The notes below the pieces were generated by a model, which saw only the letters and a list, made by a program, of their open reading frames with translations, was not told where the DNA came from and searched no databases. 37,986 nucleotides of DNA from Candidatus Nanopelagicales bacterium. GTDB taxonomy: Bacteria > Actinomycetota > Actinomycetes > S36-B12. A program made the position numbers and the translations under genes. Below, one piece after another: positions 29,196 to 37,775 of this stretch (positions are counted from its first letter, which is position 1; each line of letters starts with the position of its first letter). The stretch spans positions 1-37,986 of the forward strand of contig JAPKAV010000009.1 in the NCBI GenBank assembly GCA_028825115.1, written 5' to 3'.

Positions 29196-30275
29196 ATGCG
29201 TTTCGGACTGGGGCCCATGACATTGGAGTCGGTGCAGGGTTGGCGCTGTGCTGGCTGCCGTAAGCCAGCTAGTGGCTGTTGCGGCCGCAAACAAGTAGAC
29301 ATTTATGAAGAGGTTTTAGAACATGCAGTGACAGCGGAGTGGTGGGGGTTCGACTCCGTTTGGGTTGATGAACGGCACTTCACGCCGGACTCTTTCAATT
29401 CGTCAGCGTCGGTCGTGGCGGCTGGACTTTCACAAAGAACAGAATTTGTGCGAGTGGGAATGATGCCGGTCCTTGGCTTGGTAAATTCGATTTACGTCGC
29501 CGAGGAAGTCGCTTGCATTGACAACATCAACGCGGGCCGAACAATCGTCGCAGGCCAAGTGCCAAATGATGAGACCGTTCGCGGCTGGGCTGGTTCGGGA
29601 GCTTCAAACTCTGCCGATCGTATCGTTGATGACATCGCCGTCCTGCGAAAAGCATGGGGGCCAAATCCATTCTCGCACCACTCAGCGTTTCACAACATCC
29701 CCATGAATAATGAAGAGATTCACGTTCAGGCAAGGGGCCTAGATCGCATTTCGGTGCAGCCCAAGCCCGCTCAATTAGATATGCCGCTGTGGATGTCCGG
29801 TGGGACCGAGGCAGCTGAGGTTGCACGGCGAACCGGTATTCCGTACATGGCCCCCGGCCATTTGACTCTAGAGCAAATGCGTCCGTTGTACGAAGGATTA
29901 AATCCAACTTTTGAACGAGTCGTCCCTTTAATTCGTGATGTTTTCATTGCGCCAACAACGGACGAGGCGCAACGCCTGGCCGGAGCTGCCATTCGTGATT
30001 TGTACAACGCACAAATGCGTGCCGGCCTAGAACTGTCATCATCGGAATTTGACAAACTTGTAATGGACACGATCATTATCGGGGATCCAGACACATGTAT
30101 TGAGCGGTTGTACGGCTACGAACGAGAGTTGGGCGTGAATTATGTAGTTGCACGCTTGGCCTACCACAATATGCACCCGGGAGACACGGCCCGCGCAATT
30201 CAATTGTTCGGCCAGGGCGTCGTTCCAGAGTTTCGAATGTTCGGTCTTCCCGACGAAATCCGGAAGGTGGTATGA
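29196..30275 (+). CDS. Luciferase-like (LLM) flavin-dependent monooxygenase, second member of pair B, with a Cys-rich insertion
   Basis: 359 residues from ATG 29196 (GGAG at 29186-29189). It parallels the product at 22760-23800: MRFGLGPM, WGFDSVWVDERHFTPDSF, EFVRVGMMPVLGLVNSIYVAEEVACIDNINAGRTIV, QPKPAQLDMPLWMSGG and VPEFRMFGLPD. Between strand 1 and helix 1 it has about 15 extra residues (about 15-32) with Cys18, Cys21, Cys28 and Cys29 in a CxxC-x6-CC arrangement plus several basic residues. This insertion is absent from its paralogue. It lies at the barrel mouth, where the substrate pocket is in LLM enzymes, so it could bind a metal or alter specificity. The underlying DNA contains an inverted repeat. 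Confidence 0.87.
   Translation: MRFGLGPMTLESVQGWRCAGCRKPASGCCGRKQVDIYEEVLEHAVTAEWWGFDSVWVDERHFTPDSFNSSASVVAAGLSQRTEFVRVGMMPVLGLVNSIYVAEEVACIDNINAGRTIVAGQVPNDETVRGWAGSGASNSADRIVDDIAVLRKAWGPNPFSHHSAFHNIPMNNEEIHVQARGLDRISVQPKPAQLDMPLWMSGGTEAAEVARRTGIPYMAPGHLTLEQMRPLYEGLNPTFERVVPLIRDVFIAPTTDEAQRLAGAAIRDLYNAQMRAGLELSSSEFDKLVMDTIIIGDPDTCIERLYGYERELGVNYVVARLAYHNMHPGDTARAIQLFGQGVVPEFRMFGLPDEIRKVV
29250..29269. repeat. Inverted repeat inside the Cys-rich insertion of the LLM gene
   Basis: GCTGGCT (29250-29256) and AGCCAGC (29263-29269) are perfect inverted arms around GCCGTA; a further TGGCT follows at 29273-29277. The surrounding ~45 bp encode the residues that the paralogous LLM protein lacks, so this may be the trace of a small hairpin insertion that was domesticated in frame. 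Confidence 0.7.
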
Positions 30276-30276
30276 G

Positions 30277-31605
30277 GTGACAGAAACTTTCGATGAGTTA
30301 GAAGTTCTACCGTGGTCTGAGGTCTCAGAATTGCATGAAGACTTGTTTCAAAAACAATTGGATTATGTTTTAAGCCAATCAGATTTCTATCAACAGAAGT
30401 ATTCAGGTGTTACACGGACTTCGATCACATCGCTGAAGGAACTACCTAACTTACCGCTCACAACGAAAGACGAGCTTCGCGAAAGCCTGTTGGCTCGTCC
30501 ACCGCTCGGATTACACGCCGCGGCCTCGTTGGCTGACATTGTCCAGATCCAATCATCTTCAGGAACAACCGGAATGCCAACTTTCGTAGCTGCCACTGGG
30601 CAAGATATTGAAACGTGGAATTCAATGGGTGCCCGCGTTTTTTATGCCAATGGCTTTCGCCCACGGGACTGGGTAATGCACGCATACGCCATGGGCAGGG
30701 GTTTTGTCGGTGGTCTCGTGAACATTGAGCACCTTCAGCACCTTGGCTGCTGCGTCATTCCGTTGGGCGCCGAGTCGGGAACCGAGCGACTATTGCAGGC
30801 GATAGACCACCTAAAACCTGTCGCCATGTGTGCCACACCCTCAATGGTGAACCACTTAGGGAGTGTTGCTCAGGACGTGCTGGGCAAAAGTGCTTCTGAA
30901 CTTTCGATTCGCAAAATCTCGGTCGGCGGTGAACCTGGAGGAGGCGTCCCAGCTATTCGTCAAAAAATGGAAGAGCTATGGAGCGCAGATGTGCGAGACA
31001 TGATGGGAGGTGCAGACTTTGGGAGTACTTACTGGGCTGAATGCGATGTCAAGGACGGAATGCATCTGTGCAGCCAAGCCGCTTTACACGTTGAGTTAAT
31101 CGACCCCAACACCCTTGAATCAGTGCCGATCGAGGAAGGCGCAACAGGCGAATTGGTATACACCACATTGCGTCGTCAGGCGACACCCTTAATCCGCTAT
31201 CGAATGGGGGACATCATCACGGTTTCAGACATGAGCTGCTCGTGCGGCAGGACCGGCTATCGAATCAAAGCCCACGGTCGGGCAGATGACATGCTTATTG
31301 TTCGCGGCGTAAATGTTTTCCCCGCTGCGGTGAAGGACGTTGTCACGCAATTGGCGCCTGACACAACTGGTTACTTAAAGATCGATTTGGACTTCGACGG
31401 GCACAGCACTTATGAACCCCTCAAGACACGCGTGGAGCAAAGTCAACGTTCAACTTTAAATCCCAGCGAACTGAAGAGAATGGTTGAAGACGAGGTTCGC
31501 GACAAACTGACGGTTCGCGTGGTTGTCTCAATAGTACCGGAGGGAACGATTGAGCGTCCTGGAACGCAAAAAGAGAAACTTTTGGAAAGAATTAAGGTTT
31601 CATAA
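30277..31605 (+). CDS. PaaK-type (phenylacetate-CoA ligase family) CoA ligase
   Basis: 442 residues from GTG 30277, one base after the LLM stop; GGAAGG is at 30262-30267. Longer frames overlap the LLM gene and look non-coding. Features: LDYVLSQSDFYQQKY at the N-terminus, LPLTTKDELR, P-loop SSSGTTG (93-99), the acceptor-pocket region MHAYAMGRGFVGGLVN, SVGGEPGGG, GGADFGSTYWAECD, ELVYTTLRRQATPLIRYRMGDI and the C-terminal GRADDMLIVRGVNVFP. Length and motifs match PaaK and its relatives, which activate aryl or heteroaryl acids with ATP and CoA. The CSCGRTG segment has the Cys pair common in this family. It likely activates the acid made by, or used by, LLM pair B. Confidence 0.92.
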   Translation: MTETFDELEVLPWSEVSELHEDLFQKQLDYVLSQSDFYQQKYSGVTRTSITSLKELPNLPLTTKDELRESLLARPPLGLHAAASLADIVQIQSSSGTTGMPTFVAATGQDIETWNSMGARVFYANGFRPRDWVMHAYAMGRGFVGGLVNIEHLQHLGCCVIPLGAESGTERLLQAIDHLKPVAMCATPSMVNHLGSVAQDVLGKSASELSIRKISVGGEPGGGVPAIRQKMEELWSADVRDMMGGADFGSTYWAECDVKDGMHLCSQAALHVELIDPNTLESVPIEEGATGELVYTTLRRQATPLIRYRMGDIITVSDMSCSCGRTGYRIKAHGRADDMLIVRGVNVFPAAVKDVVTQLAPDTTGYLKIDLDFDGHSTYEPLKTRVEQSQRSTLNPSELKRMVEDEVRDKLTVRVVVSIVPEGTIERPGTQKEKLLERIKVS

Positions 31606-31701
31606 CGGCCTAAGAATTACCTGCATAATCTAAATTTTTGGCCCTTGGAAGGGGTAATGTGCAATTTATGGACTTAGTTCTTATCCCTGAAAGGAGTTCG
31701 C

Positions 31702-33222
31702 GTGAAAATATTGGAAGTCTCAAACCTCAGCAAGCATTACGGTGACGCGACGGCCTTAAACGGTGCCACCTTGACGATGGAAGCTGGAGAAATCCACGCC
31801 ATTGTAGGCGAAAATGGTGCGGGAAAATCTACGTTAGTAAAGGTGCTATCGGGAATCGTGGTTCCTGATAGGGGATCGGTGAAGATCGCCGACCAAGAAT
31901 TGGAGTTTGGCAATCCACGAAAGTCGGGATCTTTAGGGGTGAGTACGGCTTTTCAAGAACTCTCGCTTATTTCTAATCTCAGTGTGGCAGAGAACGTATT
32001 AATTTCTCATTTGCCAACGCGATTCGGAATTGTAACTCGAGCGGGAGTTGAATCACAGGCGCGTGAGATCCTACATGAGTGGGGTGTGAACGACATTAAT
32101 GTGCGTAGCACGGTCGCGTCCTTGTCGCTAAGTGCAAAGCAGCGAATTGAAATTGTATGCGCTCTGAATAGCAACCCGAAAATCCTGATTCTTGATGAAC
32201 CTACGGCGGCGCTTTCAGATACATCGTGGCTTTTTGAGCATGTTCAAAGAATGCGCGATGCGGGCACCTGCGTTATCTACATTTCCCACAAGCTCGCGGA
32301 AATTAAAGAGATTTGTGACAGAGGAACCATCATGCGAAATGGCGCAATAGTTGGGGAATTCCTTAAGGCAAACTTTAATCACGAGCACATCATCTCCACT
32401 ATGATTGGGCGGTCAATTTCCTTGGCATTTCCGCCCAGAGAGAGTCCCTTACGAGAAGATGCCTCAACTCTGATAGAAGTTAAAGACCTAGTCGTCGGAA
32501 GTCAAGTGTCGGGGGTGAGTCTGGATGTTCGCGCGGGAGAAATAGTTGGCATTGCAGGGCTAGAAGGACAGGGTCAGCGCGAGTTGTTCTACTCACTCGG
32601 TGGGGCGATCCGGTCAAGTTCGGGGGAAGTGCGCGTGGACGGCGAAGTTGCGAAGTTGCGTACACCGCGCACCGCATCGCGTTCGGGGCCGGGAATAGCT
32701 CTCGTTCCAGAGGAGCGGAAGCGAGAGGGAATTTTTTCCGATATGACGTCAATTAAAAATATTTCGGTTCCAGTTCTCTCGAAGGTTTCGACGGCAGGAA
32801 TTATCCGAAATCGTTCTGAAAGGAGTATGTCGCGTAAAGCAGGTAGTGAGAATCACCTTCCTGAGGATTTTTTGACAAGAAATGTTGGCCAGTTGTCGGG
32901 AGGGAATCAACAGAAAACCGTTTTGGCCCGTACGGCACTTTCAGGCGCGCAAATCTTGTTGATGTTTGACCCGACGCGCGGGATTGACCCGTCTGCGAAA
33001 TTAGAGGTGTACAGCACGTTGCGCAAATCCTCAGGGGAGGGCGTTGGTGTGTTGCTGTACTCAACCGAGATCCCCGAACTTTTAGGCCTTTGCGATCGAA
33101 TACTCGTCATGTACGACGGCAAAATCGTTGCGTCCATGTTGGGTAGTGACGCGACAGAAGAAAAAGTAATGGCAGCTGCCGTTGGGCGACATTCTAGCGC
33201 TCAGTCAACGGGAGCTCTTTAA
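31702..33222 (+). CDS. ABC importer ATPase, CUT2 type (RbsA/MglA-like, two nucleotide-binding domains)
   Basis: 506 residues from GTG 31702, with AAGGAG upstream. Domain 1: Walker A GENGAGKST (36-44), Q-loop FQELSL, a family-typical degenerate signature SLSLSAKQRIE, Walker B ILILDEPTAAL. Domain 2: degenerate Walker A region GLEGQGQREL, RKREGIFSDM, full signature LSGGNQQK, and a Walker B written LLMFDPTRGID, in which the usual Asp-Glu pair is replaced by Phe-Asp, a known pattern in this subfamily. One domain therefore probably hydrolyses ATP. It energises the two permeases encoded next; the genes overlap by one base. Confidence 0.93.
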   Translation: MKILEVSNLSKHYGDATALNGATLTMEAGEIHAIVGENGAGKSTLVKVLSGIVVPDRGSVKIADQELEFGNPRKSGSLGVSTAFQELSLISNLSVAENVLISHLPTRFGIVTRAGVESQAREILHEWGVNDINVRSTVASLSLSAKQRIEIVCALNSNPKILILDEPTAALSDTSWLFEHVQRMRDAGTCVIYISHKLAEIKEICDRGTIMRNGAIVGEFLKANFNHEHIISTMIGRSISLAFPPRESPLREDASTLIEVKDLVVGSQVSGVSLDVRAGEIVGIAGLEGQGQRELFYSLGGAIRSSSGEVRVDGEVAKLRTPRTASRSGPGIALVPEERKREGIFSDMTSIKNISVPVLSKVSTAGIIRNRSERSMSRKAGSENHLPEDFLTRNVGQLSGGNQQKTVLARTALSGAQILLMFDPTRGIDPSAKLEVYSTLRKSSGEGVGVLLYSTEIPELLGLCDRILVMYDGKIVASMLGSDATEEKVMAAAVGRHSSAQSTGAL

Positions 33223-34256
33223 TGAGCGCCGTGGGGTCGGTCGTTCGCCGCATCGCTAGCGATGGCTCGACAAGGGCCGCATTTATTCTCTTGGTGTTCT
33301 TTCTAATTTGGGCAATAAACGCGCGAAACCCTCTTGAGAGCAAGGATATAACGGACTGGCTTGTGCTCGCATTACCTTTAGCAGTCGCCTCAATTGGTGT
33401 CACCTTGGTCATTATCACTAAGCAGTTTGACCTGTCGGCTGCCGGAGTTATTACTTTAACAAGCGTCATGATGGCTACAAGTTTTAAGGAGACGAACGTC
33501 TGGATAGTGGTCATCTTGGTGCTTGCCGTAGGAGCATTAGTAGGACTGCTCAACGGAGTGTTTGTTGTGTTTGCAAAGCTTCCAGCTATCGCCGTTACCC
33601 TCGCAACACTCATCATCTTGCAGGGCGTTTCTCTCATCCTCTTGGTGCGCCCAGGGGGCTCAGTCGACGAGAACCTCATAGCCTTGGTCACGGGCTCTTC
33701 TGAATCATCGTCGTCCGCGTTCATCCCCCGACCGGCACTTATCTTGTTGGTGCTGGTCGTAGCTTGGCTCTTATTCAAGCGGACAAAGCTCGGGATTTAC
33801 ATGTATGCAGTGGGACGCGATGAAGAGGCCGTCCAGCTGTCCGGTGTCTCCGTTCGTAAAGTTCGCTTGTCCATCTTCACTATCGCGGGCATTTTGTACG
33901 CGCTGGCAGGAGTTTTCTTGGCAGCCGCTATTAAATCCGGCGATGCGACGATTGGTGAGTCATATGTTTTGTCAACTTTCGCGGCAATCGCAATTGGCGG
34001 CACTGCCTTTATCGGCGGCAGTGGATCGGCGATTGGAACAATCTTTGGCGCACTGACCCTAATGGTTATGCCGAAGATGCTGTTCGTTATTGGAATTAGC
34101 GGCTGGAGCGCACGAGTATTCACGGGCGTACTCATTATTTTAGCTGTCCTGGCCGGCGCTGTCAGTGCAATGCGGCAGGGCGCAAAACTTAAGGAAACCG
34201 CTGGTGATGTAGATCAAACGAACGCAGATCACTTGGTGGAAGGGAATGGTTACTAG
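33222..34256 (+). CDS. ABC importer permease, CUT2 type (first)
   Basis: 344 residues, start overlapping the ATPase stop as TAATG. Hydrophobic with about eight to ten predicted membrane segments. BPD_transp_2 hallmarks are SIGVTLVIITKQFDLSAAGVITL (with the conserved GxxDLS-like stretch), GLLNGVFVVFAKLPAIAVTLATLIILQGV, YAVGRDEEAVQLSGVSVRKVRLSIF (the cytoplasmic coupling loop) and AAIAIGGTAFIGGSGSAIGTIFGAL. It sits in the cytoplasmic membrane and forms a heterodimer with the next gene product. The short C-terminal tail (KLKETAGDVDQTNADHL) is polar and probably cytoplasmic. Confidence 0.92.
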   Translation: MSAVGSVVRRIASDGSTRAAFILLVFFLIWAINARNPLESKDITDWLVLALPLAVASIGVTLVIITKQFDLSAAGVITLTSVMMATSFKETNVWIVVILVLAVGALVGLLNGVFVVFAKLPAIAVTLATLIILQGVSLILLVRPGGSVDENLIALVTGSSESSSSAFIPRPALILLVLVVAWLLFKRTKLGIYMYAVGRDEEAVQLSGVSVRKVRLSIFTIAGILYALAGVFLAAAIKSGDATIGESYVLSTFAAIAIGGTAFIGGSGSAIGTIFGALTLMVMPKMLFVIGISGWSARVFTGVLIILAVLAGAVSAMRQGAKLKETAGDVDQTNADHLVEGNGY

Positions 34257-34258
34257 TC

Positions 34259-35332
34259 ATGAGTATCGAAATTGCTTTGTTCATCTGTCTTGCAGTATCT
34301 GCGATAACCGTATTTATAGCCGCTTCGTCGGAAGGCGGTCGCAATCTGCTTAGGTCGCCGGGCTTTATCCGACCACTAATTCTGGTGAACCTCGCCATTG
34401 GAGTGCTCTTTCTCGGTCGCTTCTACAGCGATGGGCTTCCTTCGTACTTGTCGGTAGGAACAATTCTTACGCAGAGCCTGTTCGTAGCCGTGATCGCTTT
34501 CGGTCAAGGCTTGGTCATGTTGATTGGTGGGCTGGATCTTTCCATCCCTGGCGTGATTGCTGTCTCTGCCACTATCGTGGCCGTGGGGACCAGCGTGTGG
34601 GAGTGGCCTGTCCTAGTGGCGGTCGTTGTGGCGCTAATCGCGTCGGCACTATTCGGATTGATCAGCGGATTTATTATTGCAAAATTCCAGATTCCTGCTT
34701 TCATCATTACTCTTGCCATGGGCACAATTTTGGCAGGCGTTTCGATGGGAATGACCTTTGGCCGTAAAGCTCCGGCTGGGCCAGATGCTGTCATCAACCT
34801 GTTTAGTGGTATCGGAAAGATCTATGGGATTGGTATCCCTATATTTATTTTCCTCCTCGTGGGAGTGTTGGGTTACATCATTCAGGCTAAGAGCGTTTTC
34901 GGACGCCAGGCTTATCTCTTTGGAAGCTCCCCAGGCACAGCTCGTATTGCAGGTCAACCGGTGTTGCGTATTGAAATTTTGGTGTATGTCGTGGGTGCGC
35001 TGGCATCTGGCATTGCCGGGATCATGCTGCTTGGTTATTCAGGCAACGCACAGTTAAGCCTGGGCGACGAATGGTTGATACCTGCAATCACTGCGGTACT
35101 TGTTGGGGGAACAGTAATTGGAAGTGGGTTGGGATTCTGGCAAAGCACTTTCGCTGCGACGGTGCTTTTGACAACAATTATCGTTGTGATTCAGGCAACT
35201 GGGTATCCAGAAGGGTACAAGTCAGTGCTTTACGGAGTGGTGATCCTCCTCGCCTTGATTGTTACTCGTCCGGACCGTAAATGGAGCTTAGCTAAATCGA
35301 ATCCTCGACAACAAGTGTTGGAGAGAAAGTGA
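34259..35332 (+). CDS. ABC importer permease, CUT2 type (second)
   Basis: 357 residues, two bases after the first permease gene. Strongly hydrophobic; conserved family segments are VIAFGQGLVMLIGGLDLSIPGVIAVSA, FGLISGFIIAKFQIPAFIITLAMGTILAGVSMG, YLFGSSPGTARIAGQPVLRIEILVYVVGALASGIAGIML and PAITAVLVGGTVIGSGLGF. The GLDLS motif is a textbook version of the family. The N-terminus starts directly with a membrane segment (IALFICLAVSAITVFIAA). Two different permeases with one double ATPase and one binding protein is a standard CUT2 layout, usually for monosaccharides, but related systems carry purines, autoinducer-2 and other polar compounds. Confidence 0.92.
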   Translation: MSIEIALFICLAVSAITVFIAASSEGGRNLLRSPGFIRPLILVNLAIGVLFLGRFYSDGLPSYLSVGTILTQSLFVAVIAFGQGLVMLIGGLDLSIPGVIAVSATIVAVGTSVWEWPVLVAVVVALIASALFGLISGFIIAKFQIPAFIITLAMGTILAGVSMGMTFGRKAPAGPDAVINLFSGIGKIYGIGIPIFIFLLVGVLGYIIQAKSVFGRQAYLFGSSPGTARIAGQPVLRIEILVYVVGALASGIAGIMLLGYSGNAQLSLGDEWLIPAITAVLVGGTVIGSGLGFWQSTFAATVLLTTIIVVIQATGYPEGYKSVLYGVVILLALIVTRPDRKWSLAKSNPRQQVLERK

Positions 35333-35357
35333 AAATAGTGATGGAAGGAAGACGAAA

Positions 35358-36761
35358 ATGATAAGACAAAAAAATATGAAGCGCAGTCTGGTCCTTAAGA
35401 CCGTGGCTGTACTAGGTGCCGCCTCACTCGCACTTGCTGCGTGTAGCAGCGATGCCGCCGAGGACGCTGCCAGTGCAGGTGACGAAGTTGCAGCAGATGT
35501 AGAAGACGCTGTAGACGACGTAGACGGCGCAGACGGCGCAGACGCAGCTGGTTGCGCTATCGCAGGACCGGGAGCTGTGCCTCCACGATCGGGCGGAGAT
35601 AAGTACACCATTTACATGACCTCTCTCAATATTGGGAATTCGTGGCAAGAAGAGGCTCAAAACACTGGTATGGGAATCGGCCAGATGGCTCCTTACAGCG
35701 ACTGTGTTGAGGTGATTGGAGTTCGCGACGAGGCAGACCCACAGGCACAGATTTCGCAGGTTCAGTCCATGGTGGCCGATGGTGCGGATGCTATTATCAG
35801 TTACGCGCTTTCCCCAACAGCCATCAATGATGCTTACAAGGAAGCTTGTGATGCGGGCGTGACAGTTATCGTTTATGACGCAACTGCAACGGAACCGTGC
35901 GTCTATAATGTTTCCTACATCACATCAGTGCCCTTTGGCACGGATGGTCAACTTGTTGAAAATCCGTTCATGGGCTACAACGCCATGGATCAGTTGCTGT
36001 CGTTGATGGGCGGACCGGGTGAGATATTCGTGTCGCACGGCATTGTGGGAACATCTACAGACATTGTTCACTATGGCTCAGCACTAGCAGCAATGGAGAA
36101 TTACCCAGGAACCGAAATTATGACCGAATACGAAGGCAAATGGGATAGCGCGCAGCAGCAAAAAGAAACTGCTAAAGCGCTAGGATCCTTCCCTAACGTT
36201 CAAGGTATCTTTGGTGGCTACGGTGAATCTGGTGTAGTCAAGGCATTGGATGCTGCAGGGAAAGAGATTCCGGTTACCGGCGAGACTTCCAACTACTTCC
36301 GGTTGCGCATGGCAGAGGGCTACCCCGGTGCATCCATCGGCTCCCCACCATCACAGGGTGCTATTGGAATGAAGGTCGCTATGGCAGTTGTTCTCAACGG
36401 ACCAGAAGGTATTCCTAAGGACATTGAGGTTCCCTACACGATCGTCACAGCGGAAAACGTAACGGAATGTAAGCAAGCCATTGATGAGCCTGCCACGGAG
36501 TACTGCAATGTATTCCCTGAAGGTGTTGTCGGTGACGAAAACACCGCGGACATCTTCAACGTTATGGCCCCAGGGGTCTCGTTGAACATGGCTCAGACAG
36601 GTGAACCCACGCCAGGTATTGAAGCGACCCCATTCACTGCCGAATACCTGCAAGGGTACGAGCAAGATGAGTCACGCCGCTACATCACCCGTGAAACGTG
36701 CCCTGAAGGCTGGACACAGGGAATGTTGCCACAAAACGTTGAGGGTTGTGTTCAGTCCTAA
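35358..36761 (+). CDS. Lipoprotein solute-binding protein of the CUT2 importer, long and Cys-rich
   Basis: 467 residues; GGAAGGAAG precedes ATG 35358. The signal peptide (KRSLVLKTVAVLGAASLALAAC) has the lipobox LAAC with lipidated Cys29. An acidic linker follows (DEVAADVEDAVDDVDGADGADAAG, encoded by short repeats), then a type-I periplasmic-binding fold: YTIYMTSLNIGNSWQEEAQNTG, QAQISQVQSMVADGADAIISYALSP, TVIVYDATATEP, KALGSFPNVQGIFGGYGESGVVKALDAAGKEIPVTGE. Besides the lipid Cys there are eight Cys in the mature part, an even number that suggests disulfides outside the membrane. It is longer than usual RbsB-like proteins (about 300-350). Sugar specificity cannot be assumed, and a polar heterocycle or amino alcohol fits the operon better. 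Confidence 0.9.
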   Translation: MIRQKNMKRSLVLKTVAVLGAASLALAACSSDAAEDAASAGDEVAADVEDAVDDVDGADGADAAGCAIAGPGAVPPRSGGDKYTIYMTSLNIGNSWQEEAQNTGMGIGQMAPYSDCVEVIGVRDEADPQAQISQVQSMVADGADAIISYALSPTAINDAYKEACDAGVTVIVYDATATEPCVYNVSYITSVPFGTDGQLVENPFMGYNAMDQLLSLMGGPGEIFVSHGIVGTSTDIVHYGSALAAMENYPGTEIMTEYEGKWDSAQQQKETAKALGSFPNVQGIFGGYGESGVVKALDAAGKEIPVTGETSNYFRLRMAEGYPGASIGSPPSQGAIGMKVAMAVVLNGPEGIPKDIEVPYTIVTAENVTECKQAIDEPATEYCNVFPEGVVGDENTADIFNVMAPGVSLNMAQTGEPTPGIEATPFTAEYLQGYEQDESRRYITRETCPEGWTQGMLPQNVEGCVQS

Positions 36762-36788
36762 CGTCCAAGGATAACTACAAGAAATGAT

Positions 36789-36838
36789 CCTGACCCCAGC
36801 CGCCGATACAGGCCGCTGGGGTCAGGCTTTCTTTCTTT
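36789..36838 (+). terminator. Strong intrinsic terminator after the ABC operon
   Basis: A perfect 12-bp stem (36789-36800 with 36815-36826; inner arms CTGACCCCAGC and GCTGGGGTCAG) is extended by an inner GCC/GGC pair around GATACA, and is followed by a T-rich tail (36828-36838). It separates the importer operon from the EthD-domain gene. Confidence 0.93.
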
Positions 36839-36869
36839 GCACTCTCGGAAATAATTAATGGAGGTAGTT

Positions 36870-37775
36870 ATGGGTGAAGTTCATGTAGCGATGATGAATT
36901 TGCTGTGGCCGCGCAGTGGGTTAGCAAGGCAGTGGTTTTACGACTATTGGTCGGGTGCGCATACTCAGATTTCTTCGCGCCTTCCGGGAATCCATCAGTA
37001 TTTTGAACACCACCTTGATCCTGACCTTGGCGAGGGAATGCCAGGAATTGACGCGTGGACTCAGAGTGACACTAATGGTTTTTTCGGTGACGCTGAGATT
37101 ACATTTGCAAACGAGCGGGACCTTACGGATTTCGCTGCGAACCTTAATCCATTGATGCAGGATGAGCAGAATGTTTTTGACAAAACGGTTAGTTATCAAG
37201 CGCCGGGAGACTTTACAAGATCTTTAAAAGACGAAACACTTAATCAGTCGCCAAATGGCAATCTAGGCGATCAGCTGAAGTTCATGATCTACGTCCAGTC
37301 TGCAGCCGGAATTTCACGAGAGGATTGGCGTAGCGCGTTCATCAAACGGGTCGCACAGCCTTTACGCGAGAGCGAACACATTTCCAAGGTGCGGTATCGC
37401 CTAGTTAATTTTTATGATAACGATGCGGTCACACTCCTTGCTCCCAATGTGAGCAATTTTGAAGCCCCTGAGAATCAGTTTGACGGTTGTTTGGAAGTAG
37501 TGTTTCCGGACGCGATGGCTCGCCATCGGTATGTCGGAACATCGCAACATGGGCAAAGCAGCGCAGCGCTGGCTGAACTAACGCGAGGAGTTACCTGCCA
37601 TCGCGCGATCCGCACTTTTACCGTGTACAACCACGGTGAGATAACTCTTGCTGGGTTAAGGACCCCTCAAATGGCCGCCCAAATTGAGGCTCTGGGAGCT
37701 CGTAACCAGGTTGGTGAAGAGAATTACCGGCTGATGTTAGGCGAACACACCTTTTCTCCGAGGTATTACCTGTAA
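36870..37775 (+). CDS. EthD-domain protein, probably two ferredoxin-like domains in tandem
   Basis: 301 residues from ATG 36870, because GGAGG at 36860-36864 is 5 nt upstream; an ATG at 36858 overlaps that site. The first half has WFYDYWSGAHTQISSRLPGIHQYFEHHL and FANERDLTDFAANLNPLMQDEQNVFDKTVSY, the typical EthD/Dabb pattern (W-x-H, LPG, then an Asp-Glu-x-x-FD end). The second half (LKFMIYVQSAAGISREDWRSAFIKRVAQPLRES, DGCLEVVFPDAMARHRYV) repeats the fold more loosely. EthD-like proteins accompany monooxygenases and decarboxylases in catabolic clusters and some are dehydratases or decarboxylases. No catalytic residue is assigned. It has its own transcription unit after the terminator, but is probably part of the island. 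Confidence 0.75.
   Translation: MGEVHVAMMNLLWPRSGLARQWFYDYWSGAHTQISSRLPGIHQYFEHHLDPDLGEGMPGIDAWTQSDTNGFFGDAEITFANERDLTDFAANLNPLMQDEQNVFDKTVSYQAPGDFTRSLKDETLNQSPNGNLGDQLKFMIYVQSAAGISREDWRSAFIKRVAQPLRESEHISKVRYRLVNFYDNDAVTLLAPNVSNFEAPENQFDGCLEVVFPDAMARHRYVGTSQHGQSSAALAELTRGVTCHRAIRTFTVYNHGEITLAGLRTPQMAAQIEALGARNQVGEENYRLMLGEHTFSPRYYL

Noticed and set aside
30148-30276. N-terminal extension of the PaaK-type ligase
   Set aside because: It lies entirely within the LLM gene and is Cys/Arg-rich nonsense; GTG 30277 has a good site and PaaK-like sequence begins after it.
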